A DNA stretch of 64,000 bases from Aphanomyces cochlioides (taxonomy: Eukaryota > Oomycota > Saprolegniomycetes > Saprolegniales > Verrucalvaceae), in NCBI GenBank assembly GCA_019828595.1, contig JAHQRK010000009.1, positions 434,001-498,000 of the forward strand. Reading direction: 5' to 3'. Each line of letters begins with the position of its first letter. Position 1 is the first letter of the stretch. The position numbers were made by a program, and so were the translations under genes. The notes under the pieces are model-generated. The model did not search any database, was not told the origin of the DNA, and saw only the letters and a program-made list of their open reading frames with translations. Shown piece by piece: positions 1-12,317 of the stretch.

Positions 1-2958
1 CCCGGATGTCAAAGATCGGGGTTGTTGTGCTAATGAATGCGGAGAAGAGATAGAAGTTGGTGGCCGACGAGGTGGCACTGATGGCTGTCAGGACGGATCC
101 CGTGTAGCTCGTGCTGGACGCAGTCAAGGTTGTCACTCCAGCCGTTGCATCAGTACTTGTGACGGTCAAGGCTCCATTGGTTATGGTTGCACCGATGGTC
201 GATACCGTCAATCCAACCGCATCAATCGTGACGCCACCGTTCGTGACCGACAAGCCACCCGCGTGAATGGTCGTCAATCCATCGCCCCGGATGTCAAAGA
301 TCGGGGTTGTTGTGCTAATGAATGCGGAGAAGAGATAGAAGTTGGTGGCCGACGAGGTGGCACTGATGGCTGTCAGGACGGATCCCGTGTAGCTCGTGCT
401 GGACGCAGTCAAGGTTGTCACTCCAGCCGTTGCATCAGTACTTGTGACGGTCAAGGCTCCATTGGTTATGGTTGCACCGATGGTCGATACCGTCAATCCA
501 ACCGCATCAATCGTGACGCCACCGTTCGTGACCGACAAGCCACCCGCGTGAATGGTCGTCAATCCATCGCCCCGGATGTCAAAGATCGGGGTTGTTGTGC
601 TAATGAATGCGGAGAAGAGATAGAAGTTGGTGGCCGACGAGGTGGCACTGATGGCTGTCAGGACGGATCCCGTGTAGCTCGTGCTGGACGCAGTCAAGGT
701 TGTCACTCCAGCCGTTGCATCAGTACTTGTGACGGTCAAGGCTCCATTGGTTATGGTTGCACCGATGGTCGATACCGTCAATCCAACCGCATCAATCGTG
801 ACGCCACCGTTCGTGACCGACAAGCCACCCGCGTGAATGGTCGTCAATCCATCGCCCCGGATGTCAAAGATCGGGGTTGTTGTGCTAATGAATGCGGAGA
901 AGAGATAGAAGTTGGTGGCCGACGAGGTGGCACTGATGGCTGTCAGGACGGATCCCGTGTAGCTCGTGCTGGACGCAGTCAAGGTTGTCACTCCAGCCGT
1001 TGCATCAGTACTTGTGACGGTCAAGGCTCCATTGGTTATGGTTGCACCGATGGTCGATACCGTCAATCCAACCGCATCAATCGTGACGCCACCGTTCGTG
1101 ACCGACAAGCCACCCGCGTGAATGGTCGTCAATCCATCGCCCCGGATGTCAAAGATCGGGGTTGTTGTGCTAATGAATGCGGAGAAGAGATAGAAGTTGG
1201 TGGCCGACGAGGTGGCACTGATGGCTGTCAGGACGGATCCCGTGTAGCTCGTGCTGGACGCAGTCAAGGTTGTCACTCCAGCCGTTGCATCAGTACTTGT
1301 GACGGTCAAGGCTCCATTGGTTATGGTTGCACCGATGGTCGATACCGTCAATCCAACCGCATCAATCGTGACGCCACCGTTCGTGACCGACAAGCCACCC
1401 GCGTGAATGGTCGTCAATCCATCGCCCCGGATGTCAAAGATCGGGGTTGTTGTGCTAATGAATGCGGAGAAGAGATAGAAGTTGGTGGCCGACGAGGTGG
1501 CACTGATGGCTGTCAGGACGGATCCCGTGTAGCTCGTGCTGGACGCAGTCAAGGTTGTCACTCCAGCCGTTGCATCAGTACTTGTGACGGTCAAGGCTCC
1601 ATTGGTTATGGTTGCACCGATGGTCGATACCGTCAATCCAACCGCATCAATCGTGACGCCACCGTTCGTGACCGACAAGCCACCCGCGTGAATGGTCGTC
1701 AATCCATCGCCCCGGATGTCAAAGATCGGGGTTGTTGTGCTAATGAATGCGGAGAAGAGATAGAAGTTGGTGGCCGACGAGGTGGCACTGATGGCTGTCA
1801 GGACGGATCCCGTGTAGCTCGTGCTGGACGCAGTCAAGGTTGTCACTCCAGCCGTTGCATCAGTACTTGTGACGGTCAAGGCTCCATTGGTTATGGTTGC
1901 ACCGATGGTCGATACCGTCAATCCAACCGCATCAATCGTGACGCCACCGTTCGTGACCGACAAGCCACCCGCGTGAATGGTCGTCAATCCATCGCCCCGG
2001 ATGTCAAAGATCGGGGTTGTTGTGCTAATGAATGCGGAGAAGAGATAGAAGTTGGTGGCCGACGACGTGGCACTGATGGCTGTCAGGACGGATCCCGTGT
2101 AGCTCGTGCTGGACGCAGTCAAGGTTGTCACTCCAGCCGTTGCATCAGTACTTGTGACGGTCAAGGCTCCATTGGTTATGGTTGCACCGATGGTCGATAC
2201 CGTCAATCCAACCGCATCAATCGTGACGCCACCGTTCGTGACCGACAAGCCACCCGCGTGAATGGTCGTCAATCCATCGCCCCGGATGTCAAAGATCGGG
2301 GTTGTTGTGCTAATGAATGCGGAGAAGAGATAGAAGTTGGTGGCCGACGAGGTGGCACTGATGGCTGTCAGGACGGATCCCGTGTAGCTCGTGCTGGACG
2401 CAGTCAAGGTTGTCACTCCAGCCGTTGCATCAGTACTTGTGACGGTCAAGGCTCCATTGGTTATGGTTGCACCGATGGTCGATACCGTCAATCCAACCGC
2501 ATCAATCGTGACGCCACCGTTCGTGACCGACAAGCCACCCGCGTGAATGGTCGTCAATCCATCGCCCCGGATGTCAAAGATCGGGGTTGTTGTGCTAATG
2601 AATGCGGAGAAGAGATAGAAGTTGGTGGCCGACGAGGTGGCACTGATGGCTGTCAGGACGGATCCCGTGTAGCTCGTGCTGGACGCAGTCAAGGTTGTCA
2701 CTCCAGCCGTTGCATCAGTACTTGTGACGGTCAAGGCTCCATTGGTTATGGTTGCACCGATGGTCGATACCGTCAATCCAACCGCATCAATCGTGACGCC
2801 ACCGTTCGTGACCGACAAGCCACCCGCGTGAATGGTCGTCAATCCATCGCCCCGGATGTCAAAGATCGGGGTTGTTGTGCTAATGAATGCGGAGAAGAGA
2901 TAGAAGTTGGTGGCCGACGAGGTGGCACTGATGGCTGTCAGGACGGATCCCGTGTAGC
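1..2958 (-). repeat. 285-bp tandem repeat array, coding on the minus strand
   Basis: About 10.4 copies of a 285-bp unit follow each other from the left edge to about 2958, where the sequence diverges. I saw only one base difference between copies (position 2066). The period is a multiple of three, so both a plus and a minus frame stay open. The minus frame continues directly into diverged repeats of the same protein motif (2959-4140) and into EGF exons, so the minus strand is the coding one. The array continues past the left edge, so the true copy number is unknown. Confidence 0.95.
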
Positions 2959-5558
2959 TATTGCTGGATGCTGTTATTGTTGTTACTGCGTTGGTTGATG
3001 ATGACGACTGAATTGTTTCTCCTCCGTCTGCGATTGTGAGACCGCCAGTTGTGATGGAAAGACCTCCTTGGTGAATTGTTGTCAAACCGTCGCCTCTGAT
3101 TTCGAATATGATTGTACTTGCTGATTTTAATTGTAGTAATTGGAATGTACTGGATGGACCAAGAACTGTTGTTTCAATCAGTGCCACAGAGCTTTGGAAG
3201 GTGGAATGGCTGGAATGGGCCGCCCATGCTGGTACTAATTGCGCCGAGTTCGTTACGTCAGCACCACCATCAAGTACAATGAGTCCCTGGGTTGATATTG
3301 TCGCACCGCCATTCAAAACTTTCAGTCCACCAGAGTTGATTGTAATACCACCAGAGTTCACATAAAGGCCTCCAACTTGGATCGTTTGACCAACTGCGAG
3401 CACTTTCAATCCCCCACTGTGAACTTGTGTTAACCCATCGCCTTGGATTGAAAACATCAGAATACTGTTTGACAATGCCTGAAGTAAATAGAAATTAGCA
3501 CTTGGCGAAGCCGAAGCTTGAATATTTGCAACAATTCCATTGAAAGTTGTGTAGCCGGAGAGGACAGATAGAGCGGACGTAGTTGGATCTTGGTTTACAA
3601 AATTACCGCCACCAATTCCATTCACATACAATCCACCATTGGTCAAGGTCGTCTTGCCAGAGGCTTCGATCGTCAAAGCAGTTGTGCCTCCTGCCGATGC
3701 AGTAATGAGATTGAAATCCGTGGCTGGGAACTGGGATAATCGTGATGCAGATATCGAAACCACACTGCCAGTATAACTTGCATGTGTTGCTTGAATGGTT
3801 GTCACAGAGGTTGCGGCTATATTGTCTGTTATGGTAGCTCCACCTAAGACAACATTCAGACCACCCGTGTGTATAGTCGTTTGGCCATCGCCGCGCACAT
3901 CAAATTGTGGAACTGTTAAGCCAGAAGTTGAGGCTTTAAAAAGGTAAAAATTGGTGCCAGTTGCTTGGGTGGTTTGCACATTCATGACAGTTCCAGTAAA
4001 TCCTGTTGCTGTTGCGATCGTGTTGGACGCTGGACCAAGGACTGTTGTAATTGTTGACGTGCAGCCACCATCTGCAATGTAGAGACCACCAGAAGCAATT
4101 TGTTCTCCTGCTTGGACGAACAAAGTACCAGCTTCAACACGAAGATTGCCAGAATACCACCACGTATTCCCAGCACCGTCCATTTGGAAAACTTTTGTTG
4201 ATGAAGCCTCGGCTAGAATCATATTGAAGTCTGTAGCCATTGCTTTGGTCGTGACAATGTGTAGAGCTGAGCCAATATACGATGGCCCAGTGGGGTTGAT
4301 GAGAAATCCGTCGTGGTCGTCAATGTTGTCTGGAATATTGGACGGCTGGTTGCAATCACTGTTTTTGTACGCAAGGAAGCACGTGCAGAGACCAGTAGTA
4401 AAATCACAGATGCCACGACGAGAGCAGTACTCGTGCTCTACTTTGACTTATTGATACTGGATTATCTTGTAGCTTACCGATGACATTTGACGAGACGACG
4501 TCCGCAAATGAGCATGATGGAGAGTTATTGCTTGTCACGCCAGCCACATTGCAGGAAAACGCTGCCAGTGGTGGATTACCAGTGTGGCTAAAGATGTTGT
4601 TCTCGGCATTGCGATGCGCCCACTCAAGAAATGCAATAGTGTACGTCGCCCCTAAGACAAGCATGTCGTGGCCAGTTGATGAATCCGAACTTACCTTGAG
4701 TCGTTGAATCCTGTCCAGATATCGCGCACGTCGCCTTCACAACATTTCCAAGAGTCATCACGGCGGATGCACAAATTGAATTGGAATTCGAGTTTGCATT
4801 CGCAGGCATGACAAATGTGAAGCCATTGAATGTAACAGATACGGTGCCGGCGAGAGCGGAGCCCACGGCACTCACGGTGAGGGCAATTGTACGATAGACT
4901 TGGCCAGTAGTAAGGGGATCATCATTTTTAGGACATGCGCCTATATGCAACTTGAGCAATGAAATTTACCATGCAACGTACGCATGGAGCAATCGGGACC
5001 GGTGAAACCCATGTCGCAATAGCACCCAGTCATACTGTTTGCTTCCCAATTGGTATATGTCGGGCCGACGCCGGTAGAGATAGTTTGAGGGCCATACGCA
5101 ATGGCTAAATTTGCGAGGGTCTGGCAAACACCATGTCCCGAACAATCATTGGGGCATCGACCTACACGAAGTGGTTGAGGTTATCGTCGATTCATTGTGG
5201 TGTACTTCTTTGGCAGGCATCGCCTGTGAACCCCTGGGCACAAATACACTCTCCTTTGGAATAGTCACACACGCCTCGATTCGAGCATTCGATGGCATTT
5301 GCATGGGCTTTGTTAGGTGCTGACGCTTTGTCGACCCATGCAATGCCAGTGGGGCAAGCACGACGGGAGCAGTCCGGTACGATGTTCCATCCCGAGTCGC
5401 ACGTACAGATACTAAAAGATTCGTCAGATCCAAGTCTATTCGAAGTCATACTTTGCACCACCGCATTGGCCATGCCCAGAGCACATATTAGCACAACTCG
5501 CATCACAAGGGAGCCACAGAAGACTCAAGATAAGACAGCAGACGAAAAGAGCTGCCAT
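1..5558 (-). CDS. Secreted EGF-module protein with long repetitive solenoid-like region (3' end off the window)
   Basis: Exons read 5558-5452, 5411-5206, 5161-4982, 4940-4695, 4651-4478 and 4437 to the left edge; the five introns are 40-44 nt. The start is an ATG followed by a hydrophobic signal peptide (MAALFVCCLILSLLWLP). Cysteine-rich EGF-like units follow (CSGHGQC, CSNRGVC, CSGHGVC, CSRRGIC), then a module with DDPLTTGQ. From about residue 300 the protein becomes Ser/Thr/Gly/Ile-rich with 95-residue repeats marked by GDGLTTIHxGGL and ATNFYLF. Older repeats (3000-4140) are diverged; those encoded by the 285-bp array are identical. The pattern suggests a beta-solenoid, adhesin-like surface or wall protein, but that is inference. 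It is divergent with the paralogue starting at 5660. The copy-number of repeats and the C-terminus are not visible. Confidence 0.8.
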
Positions 5559-5659
5559 GACGGTGGTGGCGACGGACGGTGAGCCTTGTCCACGGATCTT
5601 TTGAAATTGGATCACCAATCGACACGGTGGTTGATTGGTCCGCCCCAAACCGTTTCGAG
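5559..5659. promoter_or_regulatory. Shared 101-bp spacer of two divergent EGF genes
   Basis: Only 101 bases separate the two start codons, so both promoters must sit here or inside the coding starts. It contains an inverted pair around 5608-5643 (CCAATCGACACGG and GATTGGTCCG), giving CCAAT boxes on both strands. No TATA box is obvious. Confidence 0.45.
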
Positions 5660-8135
5660 ATGCGTATCGGTTCCTGCGTGGTTTTGGCAGCCACGCTGCT
5701 GTCGTCAGTGCATGCAGCATGTCCAAAAGCACCAAACTCTGGGCTCATTTGCAATGGTCGTGGCTCATGCACACCTTTGGGTGAATGCCAATGCGACGAC
5801 TCTGCGTTTGGTTTCGATTGTTCACAAGGTACATAGTCACAATTGAGCTGTGAACGTATCCAAGTGATTATAGTGCGCTGTCCTAAAGGTACTGCGTGGT
5901 CAGGCCGAGCCTTTGGGGTAAATCAAATCCATGTGCCTGCCGAATGCTCTGGACGTGGCACATGCGACCGCAGTGATGGCAAATGCGACTGTGATCCAGG
6001 CTTCACGGGCATTGCTTGTGACAAATGTACGACAAAGCCATCGAACTACGACTCATTCACAGTAGTGATGTGTCCGAATGCGTGCTCTAGAAATGGTCAA
6101 TGTCTTTCAATGGCTCAGCTGGCGCTTCAGAGAAGTCCAAATGAATTCACCTACTCCACCATTTGGGATGCCAATATGATATATGGCTGTTTGTGTGACC
6201 CTGGAAGTGAAGGAGTAGACTGCTCGCTGAGTATATCAATTCAGTTGAGGGCAATCTTACAGGCAAGTTGCAGGGACCTGTTCACTCGGAGACGACCCGA
6301 TGACCACTGGCCAAGTCAACGAAGTACAACTACTGAAATGCATAGCCTCGGGTTTCTTTTTCGTCAAATTCAAAGGAGTAAGATCCCAAGCCATCCCAGC
6401 CACAGCTTCAGCAACGCAGCTTCAGTCTATTCTGCAAGTTCGGCCTCAGCATTGCATTCCTCTGAATAACATGTCTGACTAGAGAGTGCGTTCTATCGGT
6501 GCTGTAAAAGTTACATATTCTATCGGGACGACGCTTTGCAATTCTACCGGCAGCAATGTGGTCTCGGTCGAATTCAGATCGAGTTTCGGGCCGTAAGATA
6601 ACTTGAAAGCTTGACTACTAACCTTCGCTAGGCAAGCTCCACTGATAGCAGTGACTTTGCAAAACGACCAACCAACTTTAACTGACAGGAACGTCATTGT
6701 GGCGACTGGAGGGGCTGCTGTTGGCATTGTGGTCAGTGTCCGGGGGACGAAGGAATACATTCCATGCAGCGGCCGTGGCTACTGTAATCCGAGTACACAG
6801 CCTACAGTGAGATATACTTGACGGCTCATTCGAGTAGAGACTGGGCAATGCTCTTGTTACACGTTTCCAATGCCAGGATATCGCTCAAGCGATGGTTACG
6901 GAAATGTTGGAATTCGCGGAGATTGTGGAGCCCCCGACAATCTCAATTTCTACGGCGGTCCGATCAAGGGATGTCCTGGGTACGTTCCATGCAGTGGACA
7001 TGGCGCTTGCTCTGGTGCACCGTCCTTTAAATGCACCTGCGCAGTGGGATGGGTCTCTGGAGACTGCTCTCAACGTAAGTGATTCGTTGATCGTTGTTGA
7101 ACACTCAGTTGTAGGTGATTGCCCGAAGGGACAGTCATGGTTTTCGCTACCTGTGTCGAACAATCTTGCTCATACAACGTGGACAACATGTTCCGATGGA
7201 GGGATTTGTGATCCCATCACTGGTGAATGCGCTTGCGAGGCTCCCTTCGCCGGATCAGCTTGCGAAATCAGTACGTTGAACACGCCAGTTCAGCTCTTTA
7301 ACTCTGACAGTGCAATGCCCCATGGGATCTGACCAAGCTCGAGTCTGCTCTGGGCATGGCGTGTGCCTGAGTTTAAGTGATTTGGCAGAAGCCACGACGA
7401 TCGACGGTGTTCCTGCGGGCTACACTTACGGCGCAGTTGCGAATAATCCATCGACGTGGGACGCAGCTAAAATCTTTGGATGCAAGTGTGATTCTCAATA
7501 CATTGGACACGATTGCAGTCAAAGTAAGCACCGACTTTATCGTGCCAGCTTATTTGAGCTTTCAAGGGAAATGCCCGACTGGAGACGATCCGCTGACACT
7601 TGGCCAAGTCAATGAAGTACAGCAAATATCATGCCAAGCAGACGGGGGGACATTCCAAATTGCGTTTCGTGGGGCGGCATCGAGCCCAATTGCATTCAAT
7701 GCACCCGTAGCTAGAGTACAAGATGCGTTTCTCGCCATACCTACCATCACTGACATTTCAATCACGTACTCTCAGCAAGGTAATAGCGACTGTCATCAAC
7801 GACGTCCGATCCCTGTGTGTCTAGGTGGTGGTGCTTGCATCGGTGGAAATGTTATGACGATTACGTTCACCCAGGATTTTGGGGCGTTGCCTCTGCTTGT
7901 CATTGTGGATCAAGCCCTCACTCTTTCTGGTCAAAGCCAGCAAGGCAAGTCGATCGTCTCAAGAATTCAAGCAGGAACGAAGGAAAATGCCGTTTGCTCG
8001 AACCATGGAACATGCAATTACAACACTGGCGTCTGCCAATGTGGTTTTGGGTTCGGAAGTAGCAATGGTTATGGCCAACCCGGCAACCGAGGCGACTGTG
8101 GCTACGTCATGCCATGGCAAGTCGTTGTGTATTGA
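5660..8135 (+). CDS. Secreted multi-EGF protein, internally duplicated
   Basis: The ATG at 5660 opens a signal peptide (MRIGSCVVLAATLLSSVHA) followed by the mature start ACPKAP. Proposed exons: 5660-5828, 5874-6026, 6063-6230, 6274-6437, 6483-6592, 6632-6792, 6838-7074, 7115-7270, 7311-7523, 7567-7779, 7825-8135; introns are 36-45 nt. The acceptor at 6062 could be 6065, and this small intron could also be retained. The protein is a string of EGF-like units (CNGRGSC, CSGRGTC, CSGHGAC, CSDGGIC, CSGHGVC, CSNHGTC) interrupted by a non-EGF module containing GDDPxTxGQVNEVQ. The order of modules occurs twice (about 5874-6955 and 7115-8110), an internal duplication. Eight of ten introns are in phase 1. 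It likely acts outside the cell; ligand unknown. The stop is 2 bases from the stop of the convergent gene. Confidence 0.75.
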
Positions 8136-8137
8136 TT

Positions 8138-11007
8138 TTAATCGAGAGGAATATTCTGGAGCTGATACATTCGGGCTAGAATATGGCGACAATGGACGTA
8201 AGGATTGTCGAGCGCACGCTCGTCTTTGAGATCTTGGGCCTGCGTCTGCATTTCTTTGAGTGTCGAGTAATAGAGATCCCTGCTTCCTTCGCGAACCATC
8301 GCGACGAGTAATTCGGCTATACACCTGTCGTCATGGTGAGCAACTTGCATTTTGATAGAGACAACAAGCTCACGAAGGGATGGTGCGGCGCCTCGAGAAA
8401 TGAACGGAACCTCGTGAGTCCGCCAACTCTGGTGAACAAATGGACGTCGTTATAGACTGATTTCACGACAATTGCCAGTGCGGCACACGAACTTGGGTCA
8501 ATGCTCGAGCTGGATGACAACACTGAGAGAGCCGTCAAATAGCAACTACTGGAGATTTCATTGACTAAATCTCGATCGAGAGCAAGCTCGCCGTAGCAGA
8601 ATGACCGTGGTAGATGTTCTTCTCCTAGCGATTTATTGAGCTGTCGGCGTTGGTGGACGTAGTTCAATTGACGAGAACAGAGCTTGATAACTAACTCAAC
8701 GATGGCACGCCATGCCTCCTCACTGGCGTCACCGTTATCAACCCAAACTTTCATCACAGCGTTCACGTCTCGCAATATCAAAGGGAGTTTCTCTTTGAGC
8801 TACAGTCCACGGTTAGTTTCACCAGTGCAAGCGATAGAAACCTTTGATGGGGACAATTCGCGCTGAGCTCGAAGTGCTAGCACTTGAACCATGCCTACAC
8901 GGGTGACCATTGACGTGGAGCGAATGCCCTCCCAAAACTTGGATCGCGCTTGAATGCGCAAGGCATGCCATGGATCATTGAGAGTGCCGTTGTCAATCGA
9001 GAGCTCGACTAAGTTATTACCATTATGTGGCCAAGAGAGCAATTCTGCAAGCCATCTCTAGTGGAGGGAATGAGTGAAGGGAGATCGTAATAGACGCCGT
9101 ACTTCGGCTTTGAATCTGTCCTGTGGCAAAGAGGCCTCTAATAGCTGCGAGACTTTTTGCAATGCGTCGAACTGCGTGACCGTCGACGAGAGATTCTCGC
9201 CACTGCCCCATCGTCTCTTTTGAATAATGTGCGCCAACGTCGGGCTTTGGACAAAGAACTCAGCAACACGTGCCTACGGTGCAGAGTAATCACGGTCGTC
9301 AATGTGTGTCAATTACCACTTGTGCGATTTCACCGAGTATCGGCATCATCTCCAGGTGAGCGCCTTCCAATCGGGCAAGAAAAGGTGCAAGATGGGATGG
9401 CAGTAGGATTGTTGGATAGGCTGCCACAGCACTAGACAATCCAAGCTCCACAGTCGACGCGAAAACCTCTTCGAGAGTTGCATGGTCTTGTCGGAGATTA
9501 GACTTTGCGACGTCGAAGAGGACCATGAAAATCAAATGCTGGACGATCGTCGAGCTGGTCGTGAAGAAATGACAAAGTAGAATGTCTGAAATACTCTCGG
9601 TGGATTCACGAACGACGTCAAGATCAAACTCGAAGTCCGGCATGCCAGTAATGACGTCAACAGGACAAAGTTCAGTCGACAGGTCGCATTGAGTCAGCCT
9701 CTCTCTGGTCTTCCGAGTGCCATACTGGTCAAGTGGCTCTGCTGATTGCATCATTTGCCTGAGGTAGATGCCAAGGACTAATATTTCCATGATCGGCGCC
9801 ATATCTCCCGTCTCGTCATTTAGTAGGACAATCAAAATCGAGACCGGGAGCGCCACCAACCGCTCTGGAATCCAAATGTCCGAGGGCGAACCAGACATGG
9901 TCATTTCCACGATGCAGCCCTTGATAAATGGCAAAACTGTCTTGGACAATGGCGTGTGGATCAGTCGTTCGACCATGTCCAAGAGGATGTTGAAGAGTTC
10001 GATCCTCAAGAGTGGATTCTCACCGACGGCAAGATGCATATTGTAGATCAAAGTGAACGCAAACGTGCGCGACGGATCGTTTGGTCGGAGGACAAGTTCG
10101 ATGAAGAAAGCATCAACGTCTGAAATTTGATCTTCCCTTTGGGAGAGCATCTGCAGCAGAATGGCAAGGATGACTTGCTCGATGTGGTTGGAAAACGATT
10201 GCTCAGTCAGAGTCAATGGAGACTTGATGGATAGGTTGAGGTAATCGCGCACTAGATTTTGGAGAGTGTCCATCGGCTGCTCCAGCTCGGTCGTCAACAG
10301 AGTGGATGAAAATTGTTTCAAGCTGTCGTGGTCGTTCTTCCCGTCATTCGTCGCACCAACTCGGCGGTATTCCTTGCGGAACCCCTCGAGCTCTCGCATT
10401 TTGTCCAATTTGAAGGGCGGGTTCGATGCTACAATCTGTGCTTCAGGTTTCCCATACACGTATTCGTCTGTGCTCCAATCTTGGAAAACTGCCTTGTACG
10501 TTGCGTTGATCCCGTAAAACGATCCCAGTCCGTCGTCCGAGTTGCAATAGCGACTACCAAAGCATCGTTTCCTCAGGAAGCGTAGCGCTTGCGTTGCGTC
10601 CATCCGGCACAAATCTCGTGAATCTTGCAAATCTTCGTATCTTGAAACGTCACTGCTTCGTCCATGGCTCTCCGAAAATTCCAGCAATTCGCATTCAACA
10701 GAAATGCAGACGACGAGCAGAAGCTAACTCGTCTAGGCTAGTTTTGATCTCCTCTAATGAGCTCCACAGCATTGCTCGCCACGTCCTCTGTCCATCTCGC
10801 GTGTCGTCAATTTGAAATCTTTCAAACTTCCACCACAATTTGAGTTTCGAGAGAACAGATATTTCAAATATTGGTGCCGATAACTTGTCATGTCGGCAAT
10901 TCCCAGAAATGTAGACTGTAGTTGGCGACCATGTCACTTAACTTGATGTTCCCCTCGGAATTGACGGCCAGATGGCGAAGATCGCGTGGTCGGTCAAAAA
11001 AATGCAT
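8138..11007 (-). CDS. Unrecognised large helical protein (about 900 aa)
   Basis: Proposed exons from the start: 11007-10930, 10883-10729, 10667-9317, 9273-9103, 9057-8842, 8799 to about 8410, and a last exon to 8138. Introns are 42-61 nt. The first ATG (11007) follows an in-frame stop, and the N-terminus reads MHFFDRPRDLRHLAVNS. The last splice junction (near 8345-8410) is unresolved: the two frames are clear but no single canonical intron stood out. The middle exon (10667-9317) is a 450-residue open stretch of amphipathic helices with Leu/Ile spacing like HEAT/ARM scaffolds. I see no catalytic motif, signal peptide or membrane span and do not recognise the family. It is head-to-head with the reductase-like gene (103 bp apart) and tail-to-tail with the EGF gene. 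Confidence 0.6.
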
Positions 11008-11110
11008 TTTGGCGCCGCTTCCGATTGGTCAACTTTGGGATTTCGGTGGGTTTCCTCAAGATGTCGTTGGCCAACTGCCACTTGGACATTTTCTTGACGT
11101 TGGCACTAGA

Positions 11111-12275
11111 ATGGTCGTGTTGTGCCGTGCCCTTGGCCAAGACTGGACTTGGACGAACGCTGAAGCATGCGTGACAGACGTGATCAACGTCCTCCAAACG
11201 AGCAAGCAATACAGCGATATTCCCCCTGTTGTGTCCAACTTTGTGTGGTGCTTTGTGTTTGCCACGGCGTGTTTTTTGCTCCAAATCGTCACGGGCAATT
11301 ACTCGTACGTGGATCGACTCTGGTCGCTCTCGCCAGTGTTTTACGCATGGAACTATATTGTCGTAGCCTGGTTGCGCGGGCTGGAGTTTGATGTACGCTT
11401 GGTTGTCGTCGTCATGCTGATTACTCAATGGGGCGTTCGACTGACTTACAACTTTTATCGCAAGGGCGGATACATCTTGACGAGCGAAGTACGTGACGAT
11501 CTCGCATTGAGCTTACTCCAGTGGCTTTAGGACTACCGCTGGGAATTTACTCGGCTCCATTTCATCAAGAACTGGTTCTTGTGGCATTTATTTGCACTCG
11601 TCTTCATTGCCTTCTACCAAAACTTTCTGCTCTACCTCATCACGTGTCCGTTGCAAGTCGTGTTCAAAGTGTGGGAAAACAAATTCAAGAGCGAAATCTA
11701 CGACAACTGGTTTGCGTCGTCTTCATGCCCTCTGCTCATTACTCTCGTAGGACTTGGCTCGACTCGGGTCTTGCGCTTGCTTTCGCTGGCTTTTTGATCC
11801 TCGAGACCGTCGCGGACCAAGAGCAATGGAACTTCCAAGAAAACAAGTAAATAACTGCCACATTCACTTGCATGTGTCTGACGCTGCATTAGGTGGAAAA
11901 TGCTCAAGAAGGGAAAGAAGTTGCAAGAATTGCCGTACCCATACAGCCTTGGTTTTATCACGACAGGAACGTTTGCGTACAGCCGTCATCCAAACTTCTT
12001 TGCCGAGCAAGCGTACGTGATGTCATGATGATGCAGAACTCATCCTCCTTCGTAGGATGTGGTGGGTCGTCTACTTCTTCTCCGTGTCAGCGAGCGGCTA
12101 CCAGAACTGGACGATTCTAGGCACTGTTTTGCTCACTCTTCTCTTCCAAGGCAGTACTCGATACACGGAGCACATTACTTTGACGAAATATCCCAGCTAT
12201 GCCAAGTACCAGCAGGCTGTGTCAATGCTGCTCCCTCTCCCTCCGTCGAAGAACCCTGCTCCAAAGAAAGACTAG
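11111..12275 (+). CDS. DUF1295 / steroid 5-alpha-reductase-like membrane protein
   Basis: Exons: 11111-11488, 11531-11715, 11751-11846, 11893-12012, 12056-12275; introns 35-46 nt. The ATG at 11111 gives MVVLCRALGQDW; an earlier in-frame ATG at 10931 would overlap the divergent gene and is less likely. Several membrane helices are visible (FVFATACFLLQIV, WFLWHLFALVFIAFYQNF, AGFLILETV). The family signature is present: GNYSYVDRLWSLSPVFY near the N-terminus, WGVRLTYNFYRKGGY with EDYRWEF, and TTGTFAYSRHPNFFAEQ followed by MWWVVY near the C-terminus. Members of this superfamily are NADPH-dependent reductases or isoprenylcysteine methyltransferase relatives in the ER membrane; the substrate here cannot be read from sequence. 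The C-terminal SKNPAPKKD ends in a lysine-rich tail that may act as an ER retrieval signal (inference). Confidence 0.85.
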
Positions 12276-12317
12276 GAAAGTGATAGATCGCACCATAAAA
12301 TGCTTTATCATTTTGGA

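Noticed and set aside
263..2998. Large plus-strand protein of 911 codons made of 95-residue Cys-rich repeats
   Set aside because: It is antisense to the minus-strand repeat gene; flanking exons, diverged repeats and the silent substitution all support the minus strand.
4941..4969. A 29-nt intron in the minus-strand EGF gene
   Set aside because: A 41-nt intron (4981-4941) with a better donor gives the same downstream frame and a module junction like the paralogue.
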